Numbered from the stretch's first letter, positions 1-5,971 are shown. The stretch: 7,719 bases of DNA from Microbacteriaceae bacterium (GCA_003454135.1 DMKW01000060.1:498-8216), one strand, 5' to 3'. Program-made: numbers and translations. Notes: generated from the letters alone by a model not told the origin.

Positions 1-605
1 CCGACGTCGTGCACGCTCGCGCCCGCCCAGTGGCCGAATTGCTGAGTATCGAGGCGGAGGATGGATGCGAGAAGGGGCAGCACGACGATGGCGAGGGTGC
101 CGTACAGGGTCACGAGCGTCACCGGCGTCGCGGTGTCCTTCTCGTTGGAACCGCGCGCCGCCGCCATCGCGCCGACGGCCGAGACCCCGCAGATGGAGAA
201 CCCCGCGGCGAGCAGCAGGGGCTGGTCACCCTCGAGCCGGAACATCCGTCCGATCAGCAACGTGAGGAGAAAGCTCACGATCACGAGCGCGACGATCGAA
301 AGGATCGCGACCCAGCCGAGCGCGGCGATATCACCGAGGCTGAGGCCGAGCCCGAGCACGACGATGCCGAGACGCAGGAGCCGCAGGGATGCGATCGCGA
401 GCCCCGGCCTGAACACCCCGCCGAGGGCCGGACGGAACGCCGGAACGCAGCCGACGAGCACCCCGAGCACGAGCGACGCCGTGAGCCACGGAATGGCCGG
501 CACGAGGGAGTGGATGCCGTAGCCGGCCGCGGCGCCGACCGCCGCGAGCGCGAGGCCGGCGAGCCAACCCGGGCGCCGAGCCGGGTCGGATTCGCTGCGG
601 CTCAC
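1..605 (-). CDS. YeiH/UPF0324 family putative sulfate exporter, N-terminal part (cut by window edge)
   Basis: About 201 codons are present and the frame is open at the left edge, so the C-terminal third or so is missing. The product is a polytopic inner-membrane protein with roughly six hydrophobic segments, near residues 14-35, 40-55, 72-92, 95-119, 129-150 and 163-183. Family hallmarks are RLGIVVLGLGLSL (78-90), SICGVSAVGAMAAA (137-150), TLYGTLAI (166-173) and FGHWAGASVHDV (190-201), which match the YeiH (Cons_hypoth698) pattern. That family is usually annotated as a putative sulfate exporter, but the transported substrate is poorly established. The start is uncertain: I chose the GTG at 605, but an in-frame ATG at 632 and a GTG at 653 (preceded by AGGCGG) are also possible, and none has an ideal ribosome site. 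It lies downstream of the FAH-family gene on the same strand, separated by an inverted repeat. Confidence 0.85.
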   Translation of the reverse strand, partial: MSRSESDPARRPGWLAGLALAAVGAAAGYGIHSLVPAIPWLTASLVLGVLVGCVPAFRPALGGVFRPGLAIASLRLLRLGIVVLGLGLSLGDIAALGWVAILSIVALVIVSFLLTLLIGRMFRLEGDQPLLLAAGFSICGVSAVGAMAAARGSNEKDTATPVTLVTLYGTLAIVVLPLLASILRLDTQQFGHWAGASVHDV

Positions 606-662
606 GAATTCGAGCCTAGCCGGGAGCGGCATCCCCCGCGGCCGGCGAGACACCGCCCGCCT

Positions 663-732
663 GCGATCGTTCCCGTTCGTCACGTGTGTGCACGCTCGAC
701 GGGGCACAGACCCGACAAACGGGAACAATCGC
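663..732. repeat. 19-bp inverted repeat upstream of the YeiH gene
   Basis: The arms are 663-681 (GCGATCGTTCCCGTTCGTC) and 714-732 (GACAAACGGGAACAATCGC), separated by 32 bases. Seventeen of 19 positions are complementary. In a minus-strand transcript the two exceptions become G-U pairs, so the RNA stem would be continuous. The repeat sits between the end of the FAH-family gene (757) and the yeiH start region. No T-run follows on the minus strand, so it is not a classical intrinsic terminator. It could be a U-less terminator, a processing hairpin, or a pair of oppositely oriented regulator sites controlling yeiH. Confidence 0.75.
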
Positions 733-756
733 GCGGTAAGGCAGCGGGGCGGCGGC

Positions 757-1533
757 TCAGACGCGGTTGCGTGCCGGGTTGCTCAGCGTGCCGATGCCCT
801 CGATAGTGATGTCCACGGTCTGGCCGTCCACGAACCCGCCGAGGCCGGCCGGGGTGCCGGTGAGGATCACGTCGCCCGGCAGGAGGGTCCAGACGTCCGA
901 CACGTATTCGATGAGCTCCGGGATCTTGTGGATCATGTCCTTCGTGTTGCCATGGCGACGCGGCTCGCCGTCGACGTAGGTCTGGATCTCGAGGTTGCCC
1001 CAGTCGAGCTCCGTCTCGATCACGGGGCCGAGCGGGCAGAACGTGTCGTAGCCCTTCGCCCTGGCCCACTGCCCGTCGGCGAACATCTGGTCGCGCGCCG
1101 ACACGTCGTTGGCGATCGTGTACCCGAAGATGACGTCGGCGTAGTCGGCCGCCTTCACGCGCTTGGCGATGCTGCCGATCACGATCGCGAGCTCGCCCTC
1201 GTGCACGATGCGGCCCTCGACCGGCGGGATCTGGATGGTGTCGCCGGGCCCGATCACGGCGGTGTTCGGCTTGAGGAAGATGAGCGGCGCCTCTGGCCCC
1301 TTCGCGTCCTCGCTGAGCTCGTCGCGGTGCGCCGCGTAGTTGAGCCCGATGCACACGACCTTCGAGCGCGGGATCACCGGCGCGAGCAGCTTCGCCCGAT
1401 CGGCCGGCACCCGCTCCCCCGTGGTGTCGAACCCCTGGAACATGGGGTCGCCCTTGAGCACGACGTACTCGTCGCCGTCGAGAATTCCGTACCGAGGGTC
1501 TCCGCCGGCGACGCCGAATCGCGCAATCTTCAC
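757..1533 (-). CDS. Fumarylacetoacetate hydrolase (FAH) family protein
   Basis: The product is a 258-residue cytosolic enzyme of the FAHD1/HpcE-like superfamily, which hydrolyses, decarboxylates or isomerises small 2-oxo or acylpyruvate substrates using a divalent metal. A short N-terminal region (1-55) precedes the catalytic domain, which opens with CIGLNYAAHRDE (61-72). The metal ligands are visible as E112 and E114 in HEGELAIVIG and D143 in IANDVSARD. K160 in KGYDTF and the closing LTGTPAGLG loop (224-232) complete the active site. The start is GTG, 9 bases after the ilvE stop, with no strong ribosome site, so translational coupling to ilvE is likely. The position suggests a role in 2-oxo acid metabolism beside branched-chain amino acid synthesis. 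Acylpyruvase, oxaloacetate tautomerase or HHDD isomerase activity are all possible. The family assignment is firm; the substrate is unknown. Confidence 0.93.
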   Translation of the reverse strand: MKIARFGVAGGDPRYGILDGDEYVVLKGDPMFQGFDTTGERVPADRAKLLAPVIPRSKVVCIGLNYAAHRDELSEDAKGPEAPLIFLKPNTAVIGPGDTIQIPPVEGRIVHEGELAIVIGSIAKRVKAADYADVIFGYTIANDVSARDQMFADGQWARAKGYDTFCPLGPVIETELDWGNLEIQTYVDGEPRRHGNTKDMIHKIPELIEYVSDVWTLLPGDVILTGTPAGLGGFVDGQTVDITIEGIGTLSNPARNRV

Positions 1534-1542
1534 TACGGCAGC

Positions 1543-2652
1543 CTAGACGTCCAGCCGGGTCAGCCAGCCGTGGCGATCGGCCACCCTGCCGTATTGGATG
1601 TCGGTGAGCTCCTGGCGCAGCGACATCGTCAGCTCCCCGGCCGGGGCCTCCGCCGATCCGATCTCGAACCCGTCACCCTTGAGCAGGGCGATGGGCGTGA
1701 CGACGGCGGCTGTGCCGCACGCGAACACCTCGGTGACGTCGCCGGACGCCACACCGTCGCGCCACTCGTCGAGGGTGACCCTGCGGCGCTCCACCTTGTG
1801 TCCACGGTCCTCGGCGAGCTGCAGGATCGAGTCCCGCGTGATGCCTTCGAGGATGCTGTCCGACTCAGGGGTGACGAGCGTGCCGTCTTTCTTCACGAGC
1901 ACGACGTTCATGCCGCCGAGCTCCTCGAGATATTTGCCCTCCTGCGAATCGAGGAAGAGCACCTGGGCGCAGCCGTGCTCATATGCCTCGGCCTGCGCCA
2001 CGAGCGACGACGCGTAGTTTCCGCCGGTTTTGGCCGCGCCCGTTCCGCCCTTGCCGGCTCGCGCGTAGTTGGTGGAGAGCCAGATCGAGACCGGGGCGAC
2101 GCCGCCGGTGAAATAGGCGCCAGCCGGACTCGCGATCACGTAATAGTTGACCTTCTCCGCCGGGCGCACGCCGAGGAACGCCTCCTTGGCGAACATGAAA
2201 GGCCGAAGGTAGAGGCTCGTCTCGGGGGCCGACGGCACCCAGTCGCCGTCGACGGCGATGAGCTGGCGCAGCGACTCGATGAAGTATTCGACGGGCAGTT
2301 CCGGCAGCGCCAGTCTCGCCGCCGAGCGCTTCATCCGCCGGGCGTTCGCCTCAGGGCGGAAGCTCCAGATGGAGCCGTCCGCGTGCCGGTAGGCCTTGAG
2401 CCCCTCGAAGATCTCCTGCGCGTAGTGCAGCACGGCCGCGGCCGGATCGAGCGCGATCGGTCCGTACGGCTGCACCCTCGGTCGGTGCCAACCGCCCTTG
2501 ACCGACCAGCAGATGTCCACCATGTGATCGGTGAAGTACTTGCCGAACCCGGGGTTGGCGAGAATCGCTTCACGCTCCTCGGCGCTCTTGGCCGCCGGAT
2601 TCTTCGCCACGGTGAACGTGAACGACGCTGGTGCAAGGAGATTGGTGATCAT
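1543..2652 (-). CDS. ilvE: Branched-chain amino acid aminotransferase
   Basis: The 369-residue product is a PLP-dependent fold-type IV aminotransferase. It performs the last step of valine, leucine and isoleucine synthesis by transferring the amino group between glutamate and the branched-chain 2-oxo acids in the cytosol. The sequence shows the substrate and cofactor segment AQEIFEGLKAYR (78-89), RPEANARRM (99-107), the Schiff-base lysine K208 in AAKTGGNYASS, the class-IV signature around YLEELGGMNV (241-250, containing the cofactor-contacting glutamate), and the phosphate-binding EVFACGTAAVVTP (308-320). Length and motifs match the long actinobacterial IlvE type. The start is ATG with GAAGGA (2659-2664) six bases upstream. 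It follows leuB by 54 bases and precedes the FAH-family gene by 9, so the three are probably co-transcribed. Confidence 0.97.
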   Translation of the reverse strand: MITNLLAPASFTFTVAKNPAAKSAEEREAILANPGFGKYFTDHMVDICWSVKGGWHRPRVQPYGPIALDPAAAVLHYAQEIFEGLKAYRHADGSIWSFRPEANARRMKRSAARLALPELPVEYFIESLRQLIAVDGDWVPSAPETSLYLRPFMFAKEAFLGVRPAEKVNYYVIASPAGAYFTGGVAPVSIWLSTNYARAGKGGTGAAKTGGNYASSLVAQAEAYEHGCAQVLFLDSQEGKYLEELGGMNVVLVKKDGTLVTPESDSILEGITRDSILQLAEDRGHKVERRRVTLDEWRDGVASGDVTEVFACGTAAVVTPIALLKGDGFEIGSAEAPAGELTMSLRQELTDIQYGRVADRHGWLTRLDV

Positions 2653-2675
2653 CGGTGGTCCTTCGATAGTCCGTG

Positions 2676-2681
2676 AGAATA
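2676..2681 (-). promoter_or_regulatory. Possible -10 element upstream of ilvE, inside a 10-bp palindrome
   Basis: On the minus strand TATTCT fits the TANNNT -10 pattern of actinobacterial housekeeping sigma factors. It is part of the palindrome AGAATATTCT (2676-2685), an AT-rich patch that stands out in the 54-base leuB-ilvE gap. No recognisable -35 lies 17 bases upstream. Transcription from here would give a leader of under 20 bases before ilvE. This is a weak call, based on composition and the hexamer only. Confidence 0.25.
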
Positions 2682-2706
2682 TTCTGCGCCTTGTGCGATG
2701 CGTGGC

Positions 2707-3753
2707 CTAAACGAGCGCCGCGATGGCATCGCCGATCTGCGCCGTCGATCGCCGAGCCCCTGCGCGGGAGGCGAGATCGGCCGTGACCGCCGCCGTTACC
2801 CGTGCCGCGGCATCCGCAAGCCCGAGGTGGTCGAGCATGAGAGCCACGGACAGGATTGCCGCGGTGGGATCGGCGAGCTGCTTGCCCGCGATGTCCGGGG
2901 CCGAGCCGTGAACCGGTTCGAACATGCTGGGGTATGTTCCGTCGGGGTTGATGTTTCCCGAAGCGCCCAGCCCGATGCCCCCGCTGATCGCGGCGGCCAA
3001 ATCGGTGAGGATGTCGCCAAAGAGGTTGTCTGTGACGATGACATCGAATCTACTCGGGTCGGTGACCAGGAAGATAGTCGCCGCGTCGACGTGCAGGTAG
3101 TCCACGGTGACGGTCGGGAACTCCGTGGCGACCCGATCGACCGTGCGCTGCCAGAGGCTTCCGGCGTTGGTGAGCACGTTGGTCTTGTGCACGAGAGTGA
3201 GTTTCTTGCGCTCGCGGCCCGCGGCGGCGGCGAAGGCGAAGCGCACGAGCCGTTCGACGCCGAAGGCCGTGTTGACCGACACCTCGTTGGCGACCTCGTT
3301 CGCTGTGCCGACCCGGATGGCGCCCCCGTTGCCGACATACGGCCCCTCGGTGCCCTCCCGCACCACGACGAAATCGACGAGACCGGGGTTCGCGAGCGGC
3401 GACACGACACCGGGGAGAAGCCGGGTCGGGCGAAGGTTCACATAGTGGTCGAGGGCGAACCGGAGCCTGAGCAGGAGTCCTCGCTCGATGATGCCGCCGG
3501 CGAGGCGCGGATCCCTCGGGTCACCGCCGACGGCGCCCAACAGGATCACGTCGTGGCTCCTGAGCGCGTCGAGGGACGCATCCGAGAGTATCTCCCCCGT
3601 CGCGAGGAAGTGGCCCGCCCCGTGCGGATACGACGTGGTGTGCACGGTGACGTCGGTCGGGACGACCGCATCGAGCACCTTGAGCGCCTCGGCGACGACC
3701 TCGGGACCGATGCCGTCACCGGCGATCACGGCGAGGTTGATGGTGCGCGTCAT
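2707..3753 (-). CDS. leuB: 3-isopropylmalate dehydrogenase
   Basis: The 348-residue product oxidises and decarboxylates (2R,3S)-3-isopropylmalate to 2-oxoisocaproate with NAD in leucine biosynthesis. It belongs to the isocitrate/isopropylmalate dehydrogenase fold. Visible elements are AGDGIGPEV (11-19), the substrate-binding arginine segment RLRFALDHYVNLRP (96-109), VVREGTEGPYVG (130-141, with the catalytic-type tyrosine Y139), the lysine in HKTN (189-192), D223, the metal-binding TDNLFGDILTD (241-251), and the NAD-binding EPVHGSAPDIAGK (279-291). The length matches the compact actinobacterial LeuB. The ATG at 3753 was chosen because AAGGAG (3759-3764) sits five bases upstream; an in-frame ATG at 3786 lacks such a site. 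Tartrate or D-malate dehydrogenase paralogues are the main alternative, but the linkage to ilvE favours LeuB. Confidence 0.96.
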   Translation of the reverse strand: MTRTINLAVIAGDGIGPEVVAEALKVLDAVVPTDVTVHTTSYPHGAGHFLATGEILSDASLDALRSHDVILLGAVGGDPRDPRLAGGIIERGLLLRLRFALDHYVNLRPTRLLPGVVSPLANPGLVDFVVVREGTEGPYVGNGGAIRVGTANEVANEVSVNTAFGVERLVRFAFAAAAGRERKKLTLVHKTNVLTNAGSLWQRTVDRVATEFPTVTVDYLHVDAATIFLVTDPSRFDVIVTDNLFGDILTDLAAAISGGIGLGASGNINPDGTYPSMFEPVHGSAPDIAGKQLADPTAAILSVALMLDHLGLADAAARVTAAVTADLASRAGARRSTAQIGDAIAALV

Positions 3754-3758
3754 CCGGG

Positions 3759-3764
3759 CTCCTT
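3759..3764 (-). promoter_or_regulatory. Ribosome binding site that fixes the leuB start
   Basis: On the minus strand AAGGAG lies five bases before the ATG at 3753. It supports the 348-residue LeuB over an 11-residue-longer version beginning at 3786. Confidence 0.8.
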
Positions 3765-3805
3765 TATCTGCTGCGGCTAGGCTCATGTCCAGCGTACTGG
3801 CAGGT

Positions 3806-3838
3806 AGTTCGGAGCGATTCTGACCCCCGAACTGGGGG
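3806..3838 (-). promoter_or_regulatory. Overlapping inverted repeats in the leuB leader
   Basis: Two dyads share one segment. CCCCC-GAACT-GGGGG (3824-3838) is a 5-bp stem with a 5-base loop. AGTTCGG (3806-3812) and CCGAACT (3827-3833) form a 7-bp inverted repeat with a 14-base spacer. The second arm of the longer repeat lies inside the first hairpin, so the two structures cannot form together in RNA. The elements are 53-85 bases upstream of the leuB start. They could be an operator serving the divergent genes or an attenuator-like leader. No leader peptide rich in leucine codons was found. Confidence 0.4.
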
Positions 3839-3844
3839 CAGAGG

Positions 3845-3852
3845 AGTATGCT
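3845..3852. promoter_or_regulatory. Possible overlapping divergent -10 elements for leuB and the DUF6458 gene
   Basis: The plus strand reads TATGCT (3847-3852) and the minus strand reads CATACT (3850-3845). The plus-strand hexamer fits the TANNNT -10 pattern and the minus-strand one differs only at its first base. Neither has a convincing -35 at the usual distance. If used, they would give leaders of about 75 bases toward the plus-strand gene and about 85 bases toward leuB, and the latter would include the overlapping hairpins. Confidence 0.25.
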
Positions 3853-3885
3853 CCCGTGTGATGCAACACTGCGCCTCGACGCGAA

Positions 3886-3908
3886 CCCTCGCGAGGGGCT
3901 ACGCGTAG
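3886..3908. repeat. Two adjacent perfect palindromes in the leader of the DUF6458 gene
   Basis: CCCTCGCGAGGG (3886-3897) and CTACGCGTAG (3899-3908) are perfect 12-bp and 10-bp palindromes separated by a single G. They end 22 bases before the DUF6458 start and just upstream of its ribosome site. They may be protein-binding sites. The core CTCGCGAG recurs at 5972-5979, in the control region of the sigma-factor operon. Confidence 0.6.
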
Positions 3909-3930
3909 GAACGAACGGAAGGACTCCATC

Positions 3931-4182
3931 ATGGGGATCGGTACAGGGATTTTCCTCTTTGTCGTAGGCGCAATCGTCGCGTTCGCGCTCAACTTTCAGG
4001 TGTCATGGGTGAATCTCGACCTCGTCGGGTATCTGCTCATGGGCGCGGGGGTCGTCGTCTTCATCATTTCGCTCGTGCTCGTTCTTCGTAAGCGCAAGAC
4101 GCTTACGACCACCCGCACGGCGGTCGACCCCAAAGGCGGGGACGAAGTAGTGGAGCATGAAACCAAAGGCGACGTTCTCTGA
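3931..4182 (+). CDS. DUF6458 family small membrane protein
   Basis: This is an 83-residue predicted inner-membrane protein with two hydrophobic helices, about residues 5-22 (GTGIFLFVVGAIVAFALN) and 32-51 (VGYLLMGAGVVVFIISLVLV), joined by a short loop (SWVNLDL). A basic RKRK stretch (53-56) follows, then a polar cytoplasmic tail of about 27 residues. The MGIGTGIFL start and the GYLLMGAG motif fit the actinobacterial DUF6458 family, whose function is unknown to me. The positive charges after helix two suggest both termini face the cytoplasm. GGAAGGA (3917-3923) lies seven bases upstream of the ATG. It is the only plus-strand gene here, divergent from leuB and convergent with the sigma-factor gene, so it is probably monocistronic. 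Confidence 0.85.
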   Translation: MGIGTGIFLFVVGAIVAFALNFQVSWVNLDLVGYLLMGAGVVVFIISLVLVLRKRKTLTTTRTAVDPKGGDEVVEHETKGDVL

Positions 4183-4206
4183 GTAACGTCGCGTAACCAA
4201 TAGACC

Positions 4207-4256
4207 GGCGCGCCCCGCGCCTGATTCGGGTTCAGTGTGGGGCGCGTCATCCTTTT
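4207..4256 (+). terminator. Stem-loop terminator after the DUF6458 gene
   Basis: GGCGCGCCCC (4207-4216) can pair with GGGGCGCGTC (4239-4248) as a ten-pair stem with one G-U pair. The loop contains a smaller CTGA/TCAG hairpin. The T-rich ATCCTTTTCC follows. It starts 24 bases after the DUF6458 stop and lies in the 91-base convergent gap, so it probably ends that transcript. On the opposite strand no T-run follows the stem, so any action on sigma-gene transcripts would be weaker. Confidence 0.75.
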
Positions 4257-4273
4257 CCGCAGGATGTCGCGGG

Positions 4274-5500
4274 TCAGCCGCGAAGCCGCGTTGCCGCGCG
4301 CCCGTAGTACCGCAGCACGGCCTGGTTGCGCTCCCCGTTCGCAGCATCGGCGAGCGCGGCGAGCGCCTCGTCCACCCTGCCGCGGCGTTCCTCGACGTCC
4401 GCGATGGCGGCGCTCACCGTGCGGCCGAACTCTGGCGACCCCGTTCCGCGAAGTGCCCGCAGTTCTTCGGCCGCGCGGTCGAGTTCCCGGTCACCGAGAT
4501 GGCTCCGCGCGATGATGCCGCCGAGCCGCACGATCGGCGCCGGCCAGACGCGATTGAGCCCGTGGTAGAGCGTGGCGATCGCACCCCAGTCGGTCTCCTC
4601 CCAGCTCGGAGCGGAACTGTGCAGCCCGGCAATGCCAGCCTGCAGGGCAAACCGCCCGCCACCAGGAAGGGCGCGGGCGGCGAGATCGAGACCGTGTCGG
4701 ATGCGCCGGCGGCCCCAGGCCGAACGGTCCACCTCGGCTAGGGTCAGCGGCATGCCGTCCGCGGTCGTCCTCGCCACCCCCCGCGCCTCGCCCAGTTCGA
4801 TGAGCGCGAGCAGCCCGAGCGCCTCGGTGTCGTTCGGGTATTCGGCGGCGATCGACCGCGCGAGGGTGAGCGCGAGGCGGGCCAGCCGCTCGTCCATGAG
4901 CGCGTCCCCCGCCGCCGCGGTGTGGCCGAGCGTGTAGACCCCATAGGTGGTGGTGAGTGCCTGGTCGAGTCGGGCGGCGCGATCGTGCGCATCCGGCCAC
5001 GCGAAGCGCTCGCCCGACCGCGCGATCGCGCGCTTCGCCCGGGTGAGCCGCGCGGCGACCGTGGCCTCCTGGCTGCCGAAGAACGCCGCAATGTCGGCCG
5101 TTGGTACGCCGCACACGATCCGCAGGGCAAGGGCGATCTGCTGCTCCGGCGAGAGCAGGGGGTCGCACGCGACGAAAATGAGACCGAGTCTGTCGTCGAT
5201 CTCGGGCTCGTTCCGCTCCTGGTCGGCATCCGCGCCCTCCTCGGAATCGGACTCGATCAGCAAGGGCAGCTTCGAGTGCAACACCCGTTCTCGGCGAAGC
5301 ACATCGACCGCGATTCGCCGCGCGGCCGTGGTGGCCCACGCCCCAATGTTGTCGATGCTCTCGCCGCCGGCGAGACGTTCCGCGGCCCGGGCGAAGGCTT
5401 CCTGCGCGCTCTCCTCGGCGAGATCCAGGTTGCCGAACGCGCGAAGAGTGGCCCCGACGACGCGCGGCCACTCCTCGGCGAACGACTCCTCGAGACTCAT
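4274..5500 (-). CDS. ECF42-type RNA polymerase sigma factor with C-terminal extension
   Basis: The 408-residue product is a cytoplasmic sigma factor of the extracytoplasmic-function class. Sigma region 2 spans about 8-76, with LAEESAQEAFARAAERL (27-43) and IGAWATTAARRIAVDVLRRER (52-72). An acidic linker (83-103) follows, then region 4 at about 106-166 with LLSPEQQIALALRIVCGVPTA (115-135) and the recognition helix ATVAARLTRAKRAI (146-159). The remaining 240 residues form the helical, TPR-like/DUF6596 extension typical of ECF42, with EALGLLALIELGEAR (226-240), RFALQAGIAGLHSSAP (283-298) and TDWGAIATLYHGL (303-315). The family usually has CHPAL before LSP; here it is CDPLL (112-116). It starts 24 bases after the YCII gene, which is the expected ECF42 partner, and no anti-sigma gene is nearby. 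The ribosome site is weak, suggesting coupling. Its signal and wider regulon are unknown. Confidence 0.93.
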   Translation of the reverse strand: MSLEESFAEEWPRVVGATLRAFGNLDLAEESAQEAFARAAERLAGGESIDNIGAWATTAARRIAVDVLRRERVLHSKLPLLIESDSEEGADADQERNEPEIDDRLGLIFVACDPLLSPEQQIALALRIVCGVPTADIAAFFGSQEATVAARLTRAKRAIARSGERFAWPDAHDRAARLDQALTTTYGVYTLGHTAAAGDALMDERLARLALTLARSIAAEYPNDTEALGLLALIELGEARGVARTTADGMPLTLAEVDRSAWGRRRIRHGLDLAARALPGGGRFALQAGIAGLHSSAPSWEETDWGAIATLYHGLNRVWPAPIVRLGGIIARSHLGDRELDRAAEELRALRGTGSPEFGRTVSAAIADVEERRGRVDEALAALADAANGERNQAVLRYYGRAATRLRG

Positions 5501-5524
5501 GAGCCCATTCTCGTCGCGCCGCGG

Positions 5525-5890
5525 CTACATCCCGGGCAGCTCCCAGATAGGGCGCAGTTCGATGCGGTCACCGGTCGGGCAGAGCGCCGCCAATTGCTTC
5601 GCCTGCTCGAGGGAATCGGCCTCGAGCACGTAGTAGCCGCTCAATACCTCGGTGGTCTCGGCGAGGGGGCCGTTCGTGTAGACGGCCGGCTTGCCGTTCC
5701 TCGCCGGCGTGATGCCCACCGACGCGGACGGCGGCTGCAGCGCCTCCCCGCCCAGAATCTTGGCTCCGGCCGCCGCGACGGCCGCCGCGAACGCGCCGTG
5801 CGCTCGCGATGCCTCCTCCATGGCACCCTCCGGCACGGATGCCGGGTCCCAGGTCGGTTCGACGATGAGGATGAGGTACTTGTCAGACAT
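5525..5890 (-). CDS. YCII-related (DGPF-type) protein, partner of the sigma factor
   Basis: The 121-residue protein has the single-domain YCII ferredoxin-like fold: strand KYLILIV (4-10), a helix with H31 (EEASRAHGAFAAAVAAAG, 25-42), GGEALQPP (47-54), GKPAVYTNGPLAETTEVLSGYYVLE (66-90) and ELRPIWELP (111-119). Proteins of this type accompany ECF42 sigma factors across actinobacteria, and their biochemical role is unclear. The family is named for a DGPF motif; here the position reads NGPL (73-76), and the downstream E-x-K-E is E-T-T-E, so this is a diverged member. ATG at 5890 was chosen because GGGAG (5896-5900) lies five bases upstream; a TTG further out (5908) has no such site. It is first gene of the operon with the sigma factor and is preceded by a candidate ECF promoter. 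Confidence 0.92.
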   Translation of the reverse strand: MSDKYLILIVEPTWDPASVPEGAMEEASRAHGAFAAAVAAAGAKILGGEALQPPSASVGITPARNGKPAVYTNGPLAETTEVLSGYYVLEADSLEQAKQLAALCPTGDRIELRPIWELPGM

Positions 5891-5944
5891 GTGCACTCCC
5901 TGTGTCAAGGGGCCTCACGGTCCCGGTCGGTCAATCAGAAGGAC

Positions 5945-5971
5945 GACGAACGCGCCCAGACAGAATCGACA
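5945..5971 (-). promoter_or_regulatory. Candidate ECF42-type promoter (TGTCGA-N17-CGTC) driving the YCII-sigma operon
   Basis: On the minus strand TGTCGA (5971-5966) is followed after exactly 17 bases by CGTC (5948-5945). As I recall, the ECF42 group recognises TGTCGA at -35 and CG[A/T]C at -10, which this matches completely. The 17-base spacing is normal for ECF promoters. A run of six T (5985-5980) lies just upstream and could act as an UP-like element. Transcription would begin near 5936-5939, leaving a leader of about 47 bases. The natural reading is autoregulation by the sigma factor encoded in the same operon. Confidence 0.65.

Noticed and set aside
685..718. TGTCGG on the minus strand upstream of yeiH as a second ECF42 target
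   Set aside because: It has one mismatch to TGTCGA and the sequence 17 bases on is CGTG, not CG[A/T]C. It also lies inside the inverted repeat.
9..806. A 265-codon plus-strand open frame at the left edge
   Set aside because: It is highly charged and repetitive, while the opposite strand encodes a convincing YeiH-family membrane protein.
688..2676. A 662-codon open frame on the plus strand opposite the FAH gene and ilvE
   Set aside because: Its product is rich in Arg, Asp, Val and His with no recognisable domain, and it mirrors two well-supported genes on the other strand. Long antisense frames are normal in GC-rich DNA.
3754..3786. An 11-residue N-terminal extension of LeuB starting at the ATG at 3786
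   Set aside because: No good ribosome site precedes it, whereas AAGGAG is ideally placed for the ATG at 3753, and MTRTINLAVIAGDG is the normal family N-terminus.
5903..5908. A perfect TTGACA (-35-like) hexamer on the minus strand just before the YCII gene
   Set aside because: The matching -10 would fall inside the coding region and reads TGACAA, and the hexamer overlaps the ribosome-site neighbourhood. It is more likely chance.
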